A DNA stretch of 64,000 nucleotides from NCBI RefSeq assembly GCF_900478135.1, contig NZ_LS483470.1:2352501-2416500 (forward strand), given 5' to 3'. The first letter of the stretch is position 1, and each line of letters begins with the position of its first letter. The notes beneath the pieces are model-generated. The model was given only the letters and a program-made list of their open reading frames with translations, did not search any database and was not told where the DNA came from. The stretch is from Leminorella richardii. GTDB taxonomy: Bacteria; Pseudomonadota; Gammaproteobacteria; Enterobacterales; Enterobacteriaceae. Of this stretch, positions 8,365 to 17,170 are shown piece after piece. The translations under genes were made by a program, and so were the position numbers.

Positions 8365-10035
8365 ATGTGTTCTATATTTGGTGTACTCGATATTAAATCC
8401 GATCCGGTAGAGCTGCGTAAGAAGGCGCTGGAGATGTCCCGCCTGATGCGTCATCGGGGGCCGGACTGGTCCGGCATTTACGCAACAGACCGCGCTATTT
8501 TAGCTCACGAGCGCCTGTCCATTGTTGACGTCAACAACGGCGCTCAGCCGCTGTACAACGCAGCACACACCCATATTCTGGCCGTTAATGGCGAAATCTA
8601 TAACCATCAGGAACTGCGTCGCCAGCTCAAGGATAAGTACGAATTTCAAACTGACTCTGACTGCGAAGTCATTCTGGCGCTCTATCAGGAAAAGGGGGTC
8701 GACTTTCTTGACGAGCTTCAGGGCATGTTTGCCTTTATTCTTTATGACAGCGTGCACAACCGCTACCTGCTCAGCCGCGATCATATCGGTATTATTCCTA
8801 TGTACACTGGTCATGACGAACACGGTAACTTCTATGTCGCCTCAGAAATGAAAGCGCTGGTGCCAGTCTGCAAAACCCTGAAAGAGTTTCCTCCCGGAAG
8901 CTATCTGTGCAGTGACGATAATCAAGTACATCGCTATTACCAGCGCGACTGGATGTCCTATGACAGCGTTAAGGACAGCGAAACTGACGCCTATGCGCTG
9001 CGTAACGCGCTGGAAGAGTCGGTAAAAAGCCACCTGATGTCGGATGTCCCTTACGGCGTGCTGCTTTCCGGCGGCCTTGATTCTTCCGTCGTCTCCGCCA
9101 TCACTAAAAAATACGCGGCTCGGCGTATTGAAGACGATGAGCGCAGCGAAGCCTGGTGGCCACAGCTTCACTCTTTCGCCGTAGGCTTAAAGGGCTCTCC
9201 CGATCTAGCTGCATCGCTGGAGGTCGCTCGCCACCTGGGAACCGTACACCACGAAATTCACTTCACGGTTCAGGAAGGTCTGGACGCCATTCGCGATGTT
9301 ATCTACCACATTGAAACCTATGACGTCACAACTATTCGCGCCTCAACGCCTATGTACCTAATGGCAAGGAAAATCAAAGCAATGGGAATCAAAATGGTGC
9401 TGTCAGGAGAAGGCGCTGACGAAGTATTTGGTGGATACCTCTATTTTCACAAAGCTCCTAACGCCAAAGAGTTTCATGAAGAAACCGTACGCAAGCTTTT
9501 GGCGCTGAATATGTACGACTGTGCGCGTGCCAACAAGGCCATGGCAGCCTGGGGCGTTGAAGCCAGAGTGCCGTTTCTGGATAAAAAATTCCTCGACGTC
9601 GCCATGCGCATTAATCCTAAAGATAAAATGTGCGGCAACGGCAAAATGGAGAAGTACATCATCCGCGAGAGTTTCGAGTCCTACATTCCAGCCAGTATCG
9701 CCTGGCGCCAGAAAGAACAGTTTTCTGACGGCGTAGGCTATAGCTGGATTGACTCCCTCAAAGCCGTCGCTGCCGAACAGGTAGACGACAAACAGCTGGC
9801 TAACGCCGCGTTTCGCTTCCCCTACAATACGCCGACGTCAAAAGAGGCCTATCTGTATCGGGAAATTTTTGAGGAGCTGTTCCCACTGCCCAGCGCCGCA
9901 GAATGCGTCCCCGGTGGCCCTTCTGTTGCCTGCTCATCGGCCAAGGCTATCGAGTGGGATGAGTCGTTTAAAAAGATGGATGACCCGTCAGGACGCGCCG
10001 TTGGCGTTCACCAGTCGGCCTATCGTGCATCATAA
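8365..10035 (+). CDS. asnB: asparagine synthetase B (glutamine-hydrolysing)
   Basis: Makes asparagine from aspartate using glutamine nitrogen and ATP in the cytoplasm. 556 residues (E. coli 554). The start MCSIFGV exposes Cys2, the glutaminase nucleophile, after Met removal; the N-terminal Ntn domain covers about 1-200. The PP-loop SGGLDSS of the ATP-dependent synthetase domain is near residue 230, followed by SGEGADE. AAGGAGAAGAT precedes the ATG. Monocistronic, with a terminator at 10048-10096. Confidence 0.98.
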   Translation: MCSIFGVLDIKSDPVELRKKALEMSRLMRHRGPDWSGIYATDRAILAHERLSIVDVNNGAQPLYNAAHTHILAVNGEIYNHQELRRQLKDKYEFQTDSDCEVILALYQEKGVDFLDELQGMFAFILYDSVHNRYLLSRDHIGIIPMYTGHDEHGNFYVASEMKALVPVCKTLKEFPPGSYLCSDDNQVHRYYQRDWMSYDSVKDSETDAYALRNALEESVKSHLMSDVPYGVLLSGGLDSSVVSAITKKYAARRIEDDERSEAWWPQLHSFAVGLKGSPDLAASLEVARHLGTVHHEIHFTVQEGLDAIRDVIYHIETYDVTTIRASTPMYLMARKIKAMGIKMVLSGEGADEVFGGYLYFHKAPNAKEFHEETVRKLLALNMYDCARANKAMAAWGVEARVPFLDKKFLDVAMRINPKDKMCGNGKMEKYIIRESFESYIPASIAWRQKEQFSDGVGYSWIDSLKAVAAEQVDDKQLANAAFRFPYNTPTSKEAYLYREIFEELFPLPSAAECVPGGPSVACSSAKAIEWDESFKKMDDPSGRAVGVHQSAYRAS

Positions 10036-10047
10036 TTACACTCATTA

Positions 10048-10096
10048 GGGCGGTAAGCACGAGTTCCACCACCACGCTTATCGCCCTTTCTTTTTA
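10048..10096 (+). terminator. asnB terminator
   Basis: GGGCGGTAAGC (10048-10058) pairs with GCTTATCGCCC (10076-10086) with one G-U pair, followed by TTTCTTTTT. It lies 13 bp past the asnB stop. Confidence 0.85.
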
Positions 10097-10189
10097 TTCA
10101 TCAATGCGATCAATTCGCCTTTTTTATAAGCATATCGGTTATAACCCAAGCAGTTGAACAGTCCATTCCTCGTTAAGAGAAAAAACTTG

Positions 10190-10218
10190 TTGACGATGAT
10201 GAACGAGATACGCATAAT
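10190..10218 (+). promoter_or_regulatory. tRNA operon promoter 1
   Basis: TTGACG (10190-10195), a 17-bp spacer and CATAAT (10213-10218) form a strong sigma-70 promoter. A GC-rich discriminator (GCGCCCC) follows, typical of stable-RNA promoters under stringent control. It is 40 bp upstream of the first tRNA-Met and nearly identical to the promoter at 10777. Confidence 0.8.
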
Positions 10219-10258
10219 GCGCCCCGCAACGCTGTTGAAGGTAATGCGAAAAAAGAAT

Positions 10259-10335
10259 GGCTACGTAGCTCAGCTGGTTAGAGCACATCACTCATAATGA
10301 TGGGGTCACAGGTTCAAATCCCGTCGTAGCCACCA
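10259..10335 (+). tRNA. metT: tRNA-Met (CAU), elongator type
   Basis: 77-nt cloverleaf with encoded CCA, acceptor GGCTACG/CGTAGCC, anticodon CAT in CACTCATAATG. It matches E. coli metT/metU in all but a few bases. First gene of the first tRNA unit. A second copy at 10841 is identical across the mature sequence. Confidence 0.96.
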
Positions 10336-10338
10336 TTC

Positions 10339-10423
10339 GCGGGAGTGGCGAAATTGGTAGACGCACCAGATTTAGGTTCTGGCGCCGCAAGGTGTGCGAG
10401 TTCAAGTCTCGCCTCCCGCACCA
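10339..10423 (+). tRNA. leuW: tRNA-Leu (UAG)
   Basis: 85-nt class II tRNA with a long variable arm, acceptor GCGGGAG/CTCCCGC, anticodon TAG and CCA end. Three bases separate it from the preceding tRNA-Met. The copy at 10929 differs by a compensated acceptor pair and one variable-arm base. Confidence 0.96.
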
Positions 10424-10450
10424 TTTATCTTCGACAAGTATCGTATCTTT

Positions 10451-10525
10451 TGGGATATCGCCAAGCGGTAAGGCAGCGGGTTTTGATCCCGCCATTCCCA
10501 GGTTCGAATCCTGGTATCCCAGCCA
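10451..10525 (+). tRNA. glnU: tRNA-Gln (UUG)
   Basis: 75-nt tRNA, acceptor TGGGATA/TATCCCA, anticodon TTG, encoded CCA. An identical copy follows at 10572. Confidence 0.96.
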
Positions 10526-10571
10526 TTTTTTTGCGTTTAGTTATCTAAACGTATTTGGATATATCTTCAGT

Positions 10572-10646
10572 TGGGATATCGCCAAGCGGTAAGGCAGCGG
10601 GTTTTGATCCCGCCATTCCCAGGTTCGAATCCTGGTATCCCAGCCA
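10572..10646 (+). tRNA. glnW: tRNA-Gln (UUG), second copy
   Basis: Identical in its 75 nt to the tRNA at 10451; the 46-bp spacer is unique. Last gene of the first tRNA unit. Confidence 0.96.
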
Positions 10647-10776
10647 TTCCTTCCCCACCCTTTCATTTCGTTCGTCTAATCACTCGCGATCTATCTTTTA
10701 ATAGATACCGGAAGAGTCACACTGTTCCTTTATTGTACAACCGCGTTTTTTACTCTTTTTGAAGCCAACGAACGTC

Positions 10777-10805
10777 TTGACGAACGGGAAAGAGATACGC
10801 ATAAT
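10777..10805 (+). promoter_or_regulatory. tRNA operon promoter 2
   Basis: TTGACG (10777-10782), 17-bp spacer, CATAAT (10800-10805) and a GCGTCCC discriminator. The stretch from the -35 box to the tRNA-Met start repeats promoter 1 with few changes (both carry GAGATACGCATAATGCG), which points to duplication of the whole unit. Confidence 0.8.
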
Positions 10806-10840
10806 GCGTCCCCTACGCTGTTGAAGATAAGCAGAAGTAC

Positions 10841-10917
10841 GGCTACGTAGCTCAGCTGGTTAGAGCACATCACTCATAATGATGGGGTCACAGGTTCAAA
10901 TCCCGTCGTAGCCACCA
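10841..10917 (+). tRNA. metU: tRNA-Met (CAU), elongator type, second copy
   Basis: Identical to the tRNA-Met at 10259 over 77 nt, anticodon CAT, CCA encoded. It opens the second unit, 36 bp after the second promoter's -10 box. Confidence 0.96.
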
Positions 10918-10928
10918 TTTTTATATCT

Positions 10929-11013
10929 GCGGAAGTGGCGAAATTGGTAGACGCACCAGATTTAGGTTCTGGCGCCGCGAGGTGTGCGAGTTCAAGTCTC
11001 GCCTTCCGCACCA
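10929..11013 (+). tRNA. tRNA-Leu (UAG), second copy
   Basis: 85-nt class II tRNA, anticodon TAG. Compared with the copy at 10339, acceptor position 5 is A instead of G and its partner is T instead of C, a compensated pair, and one variable-arm base differs. E. coli has no tRNA-Leu in the corresponding second unit. Confidence 0.95.
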
Positions 11014-11043
11014 TTTATCTTCAACGCGTAAGCACCTTTCTTA

Positions 11044-11118
11044 TGGGGTATGGCCAAGCGGTAAGGCAGCGGATTCTGATTCCGCCATTCCCAGGTTCGA
11101 ATCCTGGTACCCCAGCCA
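11044..11118 (+). tRNA. glnV: tRNA-Gln (CUG)
   Basis: 75-nt tRNA with acceptor TGGGGTA/TACCCCA, anticodon CTG (GGATTCTGATTCC) and CCA end. It reads CAG codons and closes the cluster. Corresponds to E. coli glnV/glnX. Confidence 0.95.
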
Positions 11119-11338
11119 ATTTTTCTTCTCTTCACTACATAGCTATCTCATTTAGTTATCCCAGAGATGTAAACTCGCATAATTATTCTAGATTGACCCA
11201 TAAAGCCTAACAATATGATTTTAAAAGACAAAAATCCTTTGCAATACATGTTCTTTTACTAATTGCCTTCCTCAGGGTAGAATTCCATAGGAAGGTGAAT
11301 TTTTATACACTTATCATTAATGGAATAACTATTATCTT

Positions 11339-11713
11339 ATGAAGAATATTACTATTACGCTTGGTCTTATCGCGACACTCTCACTTGTCTCCGGATGTGC
11401 AAAAATGAAAGATATTGGTGCCTACACAACGGGTACCGAAGTATCTCAAAACGTAATGAATTCTTTTGTTGATGGTAAAACCAAACAAAAGGACGTCATT
11501 GCCGCTATTGGGCACCCCAATGAGAAATCGCAGTTAGGTAAAGTGGAAGTCTGGAAATACAACTACACAAAAATCAGACATGTCGGCAGTAACGTGAACG
11601 AGTCAACCGTTTTTGAATGGAACTCTAAAGGCGTACTGAAATCCCACTATAAAACCAACGGTGGCGGTGGTGCGACAGGCAATGCGCTTCTTGACGCCGC
11701 TGCGGGTCGTTAA
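11339..11713 (+). CDS. small lipoprotein, SmpA/BamE-like
   Basis: 124-residue exported lipoprotein: signal peptide residues 1-19 with lipobox LVSGC, modified Cys at 20. The middle region (KTKQKDVIAAIGHPN followed by VEVWKYNY) has the pattern of the SmpA/OmlA (BamE-like) fold, where a short helix precedes a beta-hairpin. The tail is Gly/Ala-rich. It stands alone between the tRNA cluster and convergent ubiF, with its own terminator. A location in the outer membrane inner leaflet is inferred because no Asp follows the Cys. It is not BamE itself; function unknown. Confidence 0.8.
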   Translation: MKNITITLGLIATLSLVSGCAKMKDIGAYTTGTEVSQNVMNSFVDGKTKQKDVIAAIGHPNEKSQLGKVEVWKYNYTKIRHVGSNVNESTVFEWNSKGVLKSHYKTNGGGGATGNALLDAAAGR

Positions 11714-11724
11714 TTACCCAATAC

Positions 11725-11755
11725 AAAAAAGCCTTACGCGAGTAAGGCTTTTTTA
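11725..11755. terminator. bidirectional terminator
   Basis: AAAAAAGCCTTAC / GTAAGGCTTTTTT with a 4-base loop. A's before and T's after the stem let it work both for the lipoprotein gene and for convergent ubiF. Confidence 0.9.
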
Positions 11756-11801
11756 TTGATAGCTAGAACGGTTGCCGCTAAGTACGTCAGCCTCTCGTTA
11801 A

Positions 11802-12986
11802 TTAAATCCCCAGCGCATACTTCAGCGCCTGCGTTTTCAGGCCGCCTGAACGCTCGGCAATCATTAATGTCGCATTGCGTATCATCGCCACGGGAAGCAG
11901 ATTATTGCTAAAGGCGCTGTAGAATACGTCCATGCCGGTCTGCATCAGAAGATTGTCCGGATAGCGCCGGCGCTCGTATCGCTTAAGGACGTCGTTACTG
12001 GCGCTGTTTTCTCCACGCTTCTGGGCTTCTGACAGCACGTCCAACAGCGTCTCAACGTCGCGATAGCCCAGATTAACTCCCTGCCCCGCCAAAGGATTGA
12101 TCGTATGAGCGGCGTCTCCAACGAGAACTATGCCGTCTTTAACGTAGCGCTGTGCATGTCTGCGAACGAGAGGGAACGACCCAGCCCCCTTAACGTCAAA
12201 GTTACCCAGCCGTTCAGGAAACGCCTTACGGACTTCCTCGGTCAACTCACTGTGCGACATACTCTGCAGCTGGCGTATGCGTGACGGTGCGTCATACCAC
12301 ACCAGAGTGGCATAGCCTTCTGACAGCGGTAAAAACGCGCGCGGGCCGCTGGGATAAAATCGCTGCCAGGTAATATCCTGCTGAGGCAAGTCAGTTTTTA
12401 TCAGCATCAGCATGCACCACTGGCGATACTGCCAGCCCGTCACGCCAATCCCGGCCAGTTTCCTGACCATCGAGTTCGCTCCGTCAGCGCCTATGACCAG
12501 AGGCGCATTCAGCGTTTCACCACTGTCTAACGTCAAACGCCAACTATCAGCCAGCCGAGTCATATTCGACAGCCTTGACGGACAGTAAAGATGGAGGTTT
12601 GAAGCGCTCTCAAACTGCTGCCACAGCCCTAACTGCAACAGTCGATTTTCCACCATAAAACCCAGTTCCGGCAGCGCGAGGTCTTTGGCATCAAACTCAA
12701 CGTTGCTGTTATCCCACTCCCAGGTTTCCAGCCGACGATAGGGCGTTATGCGCATTGCGGCAACATTGTCCCAAGCTCGCAGCCTCTTGAGCAGGTTGAC
12801 CGAGCGACAGCCAACGGCAGAAATACGAATGTCCGGCTCGCTGCCGGGTAAGAAAGGCGCCGGAGCATCATGCTCAACAACCGCCACAGAACGCCCCTGC
12901 ATCGCTAAGCCAATCGCTGCCGCAGCACCAACCATACCGCCGCCAATCACGATTGCGTCGTGTGTTTTCACTGTGCTATCCATCAT
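11802..12986 (-). CDS. ubiF: 3-demethoxyubiquinol 3-hydroxylase
   Basis: FAD monooxygenase of aerobic ubiquinone synthesis, hydroxylating the C-6 ring position of the demethoxy intermediate. 394 residues (E. coli 391). The N-terminal FAD-binding IVIGGGMVGAAAAIG lies near residues 12-26, and the second flavin motif GDAAHTINPLAGQGVNLGYRD near 290-310. Two adjacent ATGs (12986 and 12983) are possible starts with no strong ribosome site to choose by. Divergent from miaB across a 206-bp gap, as in E. coli. Confidence 0.95.
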   Translation of the reverse strand: MMDSTVKTHDAIVIGGGMVGAAAAIGLAMQGRSVAVVEHDAPAPFLPGSEPDIRISAVGCRSVNLLKRLRAWDNVAAMRITPYRRLETWEWDNSNVEFDAKDLALPELGFMVENRLLQLGLWQQFESASNLHLYCPSRLSNMTRLADSWRLTLDSGETLNAPLVIGADGANSMVRKLAGIGVTGWQYRQWCMLMLIKTDLPQQDITWQRFYPSGPRAFLPLSEGYATLVWYDAPSRIRQLQSMSHSELTEEVRKAFPERLGNFDVKGAGSFPLVRRHAQRYVKDGIVLVGDAAHTINPLAGQGVNLGYRDVETLLDVLSEAQKRGENSASNDVLKRYERRRYPDNLLMQTGMDVFYSAFSNNLLPVAMIRNATLMIAERSGGLKTQALKYALGI

Positions 12987-13192
12987 ATTTTTGCGCCACC
13001 GTTAAACTATGATATTGCGAAGTGTACCGGAATTTTGCCCGCGCTTCAGCGACAGAGATCGTCAATCTCTGGTCAGGAGAACAACAAACCATTACAATAC
13101 GCGCCCTGCACGGGAGTTCGCGTCGCCTTTGTCGATGCGGTTGCAGGAGCCTATGACAACGGGCATCACGCCTTTCACTGAGTAACAAACCG

Positions 13193-14617
13193 ATGACGAA
13201 GAAACTGTATATTAAAACCTGGGGCTGTCAGATGAATGAGTATGACTCATCCAAGATGGCCGACCTGTTGGCAAGCACGCACGGCTATCAGCTGACGGAA
13301 GACGCGGAAGACGCGGACGTTCTTCTGCTGAATACCTGTTCGATCCGCGAAAAGGCACAGGAGAAGGTTTTTCATCAGTTAGGCCGCTGGAAAACCTTTA
13401 AAGAGGGAAAGCCGGACCTCATCATCGGCGTCGGCGGCTGTGTCGCCTCTCAAGAGGGTGAGCACATTCGCCAGCGTGCGCCTTTCGTTGACGTGATCTT
13501 TGGTCCACAGACGCTTCATCGCCTACCGGAAATGATCAATCGCGCCAGCGGCACTCGCAGCCCGGTCGTTGACGTAAGCTTCCCCGAAATTGAAAAATTT
13601 GACCGCCTTCCCGAACCCAAAGCGGACGGCCCAACGGCCTTCGTTTCCATTATGGAAGGCTGTAACAAGTACTGTACCTACTGCGTGGTTCCCTATACGC
13701 GCGGTGAAGAAGTCAGCCGCCCTAGCGATGACGTGCTGTTTGAGATTGCCCAGCTTGCCGCTCAGGGCGTTCGCGAAGTGAACCTGCTTGGCCAAAACGT
13801 TAACGCCTATCGAGGGCCCGCCTATGACGGCGGCATCTGCACGTTTGCCGAGCTGTTGCGCCTGGTCGCCAGCATTGACGGTATTGACCGCGTGCGCTTC
13901 ACCACCAGCCACCCGATTGAATTTACTGACGATATTATCGAAGTGTATAAAGACACGCCTGAGCTGGTCAGCTTCCTGCACCTGCCGGTACAAAGCGGCT
14001 CCGATCGCGTGCTCAACCTGATGGGTCGAACCCACACGGCTCTGGAATACAAGTCGATTATCCGCAAGCTGCGCGCTGCGCGCCCAGATATTCAAATCAG
14101 TTCGGACTTTATCGTCGGTTTCCCCGGTGAAACCACGCAAGACTTCGAACAAACCATGAAGCTCATCGCAGACGTCAATTTCGATATGAGCTATAGCTTT
14201 ATCTTCTCCGCCCGCCCCGGCACACCGGCAGCCGACATGGTGGACGACGTCAGCGAAGAAGAGAAAAAGCAGCGTCTCTACATTCTTCAAGAGCGCATCA
14301 ACCAGCAGGCCATGCAGTACAGCCGCCACATGATGGGCACCGTTCAGCGCATTCTGGTTGAAGGAACGTCGCGTAAAAACGTGATGGAGCTTTCCGGGCG
14401 CACGGAAAACAACCGAGTCGTCAACTTTGAAGGAACGCCGGACATGGTTGGCGGTTTTGTCGACGTCGAAATTGTTGATGTCTATACCAACTCTCTGCGT
14501 GGCAAAGTCGTCAGAACGGAAGCGGAAATGGGGCTGCGGGTTCAGGAATCACCGCAGGCGGTTATGGCCAGAACCCGCAAAGAAGACGAACTGGGCGTTG
14601 GTCACTATAAGCCTTAA
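13193..14617 (+). CDS. miaB: tRNA-2-methylthio-N6-dimethylallyladenosine synthase
   Basis: Radical SAM enzyme that adds the methylthio group to i6A37 of tRNAs reading UNN codons. 474 residues, identical in length to E. coli. Auxiliary-cluster cysteines lie at Cys12 (TWGCQMN), about 49 (NTCSIRE) and about 83 (GGCVAS); the radical SAM motif is CNKYCTYC near 157-164; a C-terminal TRAM domain covers about 380-440. Head of the miaB-ybeZ-ybeY-ybeX-lnt group, though a 107-bp gap with a hairpin separates it from ybeZ. Confidence 0.98.
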   Translation: MTKKLYIKTWGCQMNEYDSSKMADLLASTHGYQLTEDAEDADVLLLNTCSIREKAQEKVFHQLGRWKTFKEGKPDLIIGVGGCVASQEGEHIRQRAPFVDVIFGPQTLHRLPEMINRASGTRSPVVDVSFPEIEKFDRLPEPKADGPTAFVSIMEGCNKYCTYCVVPYTRGEEVSRPSDDVLFEIAQLAAQGVREVNLLGQNVNAYRGPAYDGGICTFAELLRLVASIDGIDRVRFTTSHPIEFTDDIIEVYKDTPELVSFLHLPVQSGSDRVLNLMGRTHTALEYKSIIRKLRAARPDIQISSDFIVGFPGETTQDFEQTMKLIADVNFDMSYSFIFSARPGTPAADMVDDVSEEEKKQRLYILQERINQQAMQYSRHMMGTVQRILVEGTSRKNVMELSGRTENNRVVNFEGTPDMVGGFVDVEIVDVYTNSLRGKVVRTEAEMGLRVQESPQAVMARTRKEDELGVGHYKP

Positions 14618-14681
14618 CCCTGTGCCTCAGTGCCGAAGCCTATGAATAATGGCGACTGTTTACCTATACTCAGAAGAGAGA

Positions 14682-14705
14682 CGCGCCATCCGGCGCGGTC
14701 TTTCT
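14682..14705 (+). terminator. weak hairpin between miaB and ybeZ
   Basis: CGCGCC (14682-14687) pairs with GGCGCG (14692-14697) over a 4-base loop, followed by GTCTTTCTC. The short stem and poor U-run suggest partial termination or a processing site. Confidence 0.4.
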
Positions 14706-14724
14706 CACTACGACGAGGTCCAAT

Positions 14725-15780
14725 TTGAAGATTGATACTCAGGAAGTCGTGCTGGAACCTTCTGATAACGAGCGCCTACAGAGCCTGTGCGGCCCGTTTG
14801 ACGATAACATCAAGCAGCTTGAACGCCGCCTCGGCATTGAAATTAGCCACCGAAACAACCACTTTAAGCTGGTCGGAAAAGCCTCCTGCGTCAGCGTCGC
14901 CAAAGACATCCTGCTCAACCTTTACGTCGACACGGCGCCAGTGCGCGGCCTAATTACCGATATAGAACCTGACCAGATCCATCTGGCGATTAAAGAATCC
15001 GGCGTGCTGGAGCAAATTGCCGAATCGGTTCCCGACTACGGCAAAGCGGTTATCATCAAGACCAAGCGCGGGATGATCAAGCCTCGCACGCCCAATCAGG
15101 CACAGTACATAGCCAACATTCTCGATCACGACATTACCTTTGGTATCGGCCCCGCCGGGACCGGCAAAACCTATCTGGCGGTTGCCGCTGCGGTAGACGC
15201 GCTAGAGCGTCAGGAAATTCGCCGCATTCTGCTCACCCGCCCTGCCGTTGAAGCCGGGGAAAAGCTCGGCTTTCTGCCGGGAGATCTGAGCCAAAAGGTT
15301 GATCCTTATCTGCGCCCGCTCTATGACGCGCTGTTTGAAATGCTTGGCTTTGAGCGGGTTGAGAAACTGATTGAGCGCAACGTTATTGAAGTCGCCCCGC
15401 TGGCCTATATGCGCGGTCGCACTCTTAACGACGCTTTTATCATTCTGGACGAAAGCCAGAACACTACTATCGAACAAATGAAGATGTTTCTGACCCGCAT
15501 CGGCTTTAACTCCCGTGCAGTGATCACCGGGGACGTCACGCAAATAGACCTGCCGCGCAACCAGAAGTCCGGCCTGCGCCACGCCGTTGAAGTGCTCTCC
15601 AACGTTGAAGAAATCAGCTTCAACTTTTTCCACAGCGAAGACGTTGTCCGACACCCGGTCGTTGCCCGTATCGTAACGGCCTACGAAGTGTGGGAAAACG
15701 AAGAGCAAAAGCGTAAAGACGCGCTGGCGCAACAGCGGAAAAGCGAACACCCATCCATTTCTAACGCGGGCTCCGAATAA
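14725..15780 (+). CDS. ybeZ: PhoH-like ATPase YbeZ
   Basis: PhoH-family ATPase that works with the endoribonuclease YbeY in ribosome and RNA maturation. 351 residues (E. coli 346). An N-terminal KH-like region is followed by the PhoH P-loop GPAGTGKT (about 145-152) and Walker B IILDESQN. Translation starts at a TTG (14725) with GAGG 7 bases upstream; this gives the family start MKIDTQEV. ybeY begins 12 bp downstream, so the two are cotranscribed. Confidence 0.96.
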   Translation: MKIDTQEVVLEPSDNERLQSLCGPFDDNIKQLERRLGIEISHRNNHFKLVGKASCVSVAKDILLNLYVDTAPVRGLITDIEPDQIHLAIKESGVLEQIAESVPDYGKAVIIKTKRGMIKPRTPNQAQYIANILDHDITFGIGPAGTGKTYLAVAAAVDALERQEIRRILLTRPAVEAGEKLGFLPGDLSQKVDPYLRPLYDALFEMLGFERVEKLIERNVIEVAPLAYMRGRTLNDAFIILDESQNTTIEQMKMFLTRIGFNSRAVITGDVTQIDLPRNQKSGLRHAVEVLSNVEEISFNFFHSEDVVRHPVVARIVTAYEVWENEEQKRKDALAQQRKSEHPSISNAGSE

Positions 15781-15792
15781 ATCAAGGACACT

Positions 15793-16260
15793 ATGGAACA
15801 CGTTATTTTAGACCTGCAGATTGCCTGTGAAAATCAGCAGGCGCTGCCAAGTGAAGAAGACATTCAGCGCTGGCTGGACGCCGCGGTACTGCCCTTTCAG
15901 GCCGATGCCGAAGTCACCGTTCGTCTGGTGGATATTGAGGAAAGCCACACCCTTAACCACACCTATCGCGGTATGGACAAGCCGACCAACGTGCTGTCGT
16001 TTCCCTTTGAAGCGCCGCCTGGCCTAGAGATGCCGCTGCTGGGCGATTTGGTCATCTGCCGTCAGGTTGTTGAAAAAGAAGCGGAAGAGCAAAACAAAAT
16101 TTTAGCTGCACACTGGGCTCACATGGTTGTCCACGGTAGCCTCCATCTGTTAGGGTATGATCACATCAACGATGACGATGCGCAGGAAATGGAGTCTTTA
16201 GAGACTGAGATTATGCAAGAACTGGGGTATTCCGACCCCTATGCCTCAGAAAAAGACTAA
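15793..16260 (+). CDS. ybeY: endoribonuclease YbeY
   Basis: Zinc endoribonuclease for 16S rRNA 3'-end maturation and 70S quality control. 155 residues, the same as E. coli. The metal-binding signature HGSLHLLGYDH lies near residues 114-124. Placed between its partner ybeZ and ybeX with short gaps (12 and 24 bp), consistent with one transcript. Confidence 0.97.
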   Translation: MEHVILDLQIACENQQALPSEEDIQRWLDAAVLPFQADAEVTVRLVDIEESHTLNHTYRGMDKPTNVLSFPFEAPPGLEMPLLGDLVICRQVVEKEAEEQNKILAAHWAHMVVHGSLHLLGYDHINDDDAQEMESLETEIMQELGYSDPYASEKD

Positions 16261-16284
16261 TTTTAACCAACTAATTGATATTGC

Positions 16285-17163
16285 ATGAGCGACGATCACT
16301 CTCAAAATAATGAAGGCCCTGCCCCCAAAAAGGGCTTCTTTTCTCTTATTCTCGGCCAGCTGTTTCACGGTGAGCCCAAAAACCGTGGCGATCTGGTTGA
16401 GCTAATCCGCGATTCAGAGCAAAACGATCTGATTGACCCGGACACCCGCGACATGCTTGAAGGCGTGATGGATATTGCCGAGCAGCGCGTGCGCGATATT
16501 ATGATCCCGCGTTCTCAGATGATCACACTAAAAGTGAACCAGCCGCTGGAGGAGTGCCTTGACGTCATTATCGAGTCCGCACACTCCCGTTTCCCGGTCA
16601 TCAGTGAAGACAAGGATCATATCGAAGGTATCCTGATGGCAAAGGATCTGCTGCCGTTTATGAACAAAGGCGCAGAGACGTTCAGCATTGATAAAGTGCT
16701 ACGCCCTGCCGTCGTTGTTCCTGAGAGCAAGCGGGTTGACCGCATGCTGAAAGAGTTCCGCTCACAGCGCTACCACATGGCGATCGTTATCGACGAATTC
16801 GGCGGCGTATCGGGTCTGGTAACCATTGAAGACATTCTGGAGCTTATCGTCGGCGAAATTGAAGACGAATACGACGACGTGGAGGACAGAGACGTGCGCC
16901 AGCTTAGCCGCCATACCTTTACTGTTCGCGCGCTGACGCCTATCGAAGATTTTAACGATGCCTTCTCCACCAGCTTTAGCGATGACGAAGTAGACACCAT
17001 TGGCGGCCTAGTCATGCAGGCGCTGGGCCACCTCCCTTCCAGAGGTGAAATCGTCACTATTGACGGCTACCAGTTTAAAGTTGCCATGGCCGACAGCAGG
17101 CGCATTATTCAGGTCCACGTCACTATTCCCAATGAAGCCCCGCAGCCCTATTTGGAAGACTAA
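16285..17163 (+). CDS. ybeX: CBS-domain transporter accessory protein YbeX (CorC)
   Basis: 292 residues, the E. coli length. Two CBS domains (about 70-190) are followed by a CorC/HlyC C-terminal domain (about 205-285). Named CorC from magnesium/cobalt efflux in Salmonella; in E. coli it is linked to ribosome maturation together with YbeY. No membrane segment is present, so it is cytosolic. Only 7 bp before lnt. Confidence 0.96.
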   Translation: MSDDHSQNNEGPAPKKGFFSLILGQLFHGEPKNRGDLVELIRDSEQNDLIDPDTRDMLEGVMDIAEQRVRDIMIPRSQMITLKVNQPLEECLDVIIESAHSRFPVISEDKDHIEGILMAKDLLPFMNKGAETFSIDKVLRPAVVVPESKRVDRMLKEFRSQRYHMAIVIDEFGGVSGLVTIEDILELIVGEIEDEYDDVEDRDVRQLSRHTFTVRALTPIEDFNDAFSTSFSDDEVDTIGGLVMQALGHLPSRGEIVTIDGYQFKVAMADSRRIIQVHVTIPNEAPQPYLED

Positions 17164-17170
17164 TTAGCGA

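Noticed and set aside
10292..11210. Open frames across the tRNA cluster, e.g. starting MAKLVDAPDLGSG
   Set aside because: They are translations of tRNA-Leu and tRNA-Gln genes, a well-known artefact; the cloverleaves explain the sequence fully.
13523..14329. 268-codon open frame antisense to miaB
   Set aside because: Same reason: a shadow frame of a fully conserved gene, with no protein-like features.
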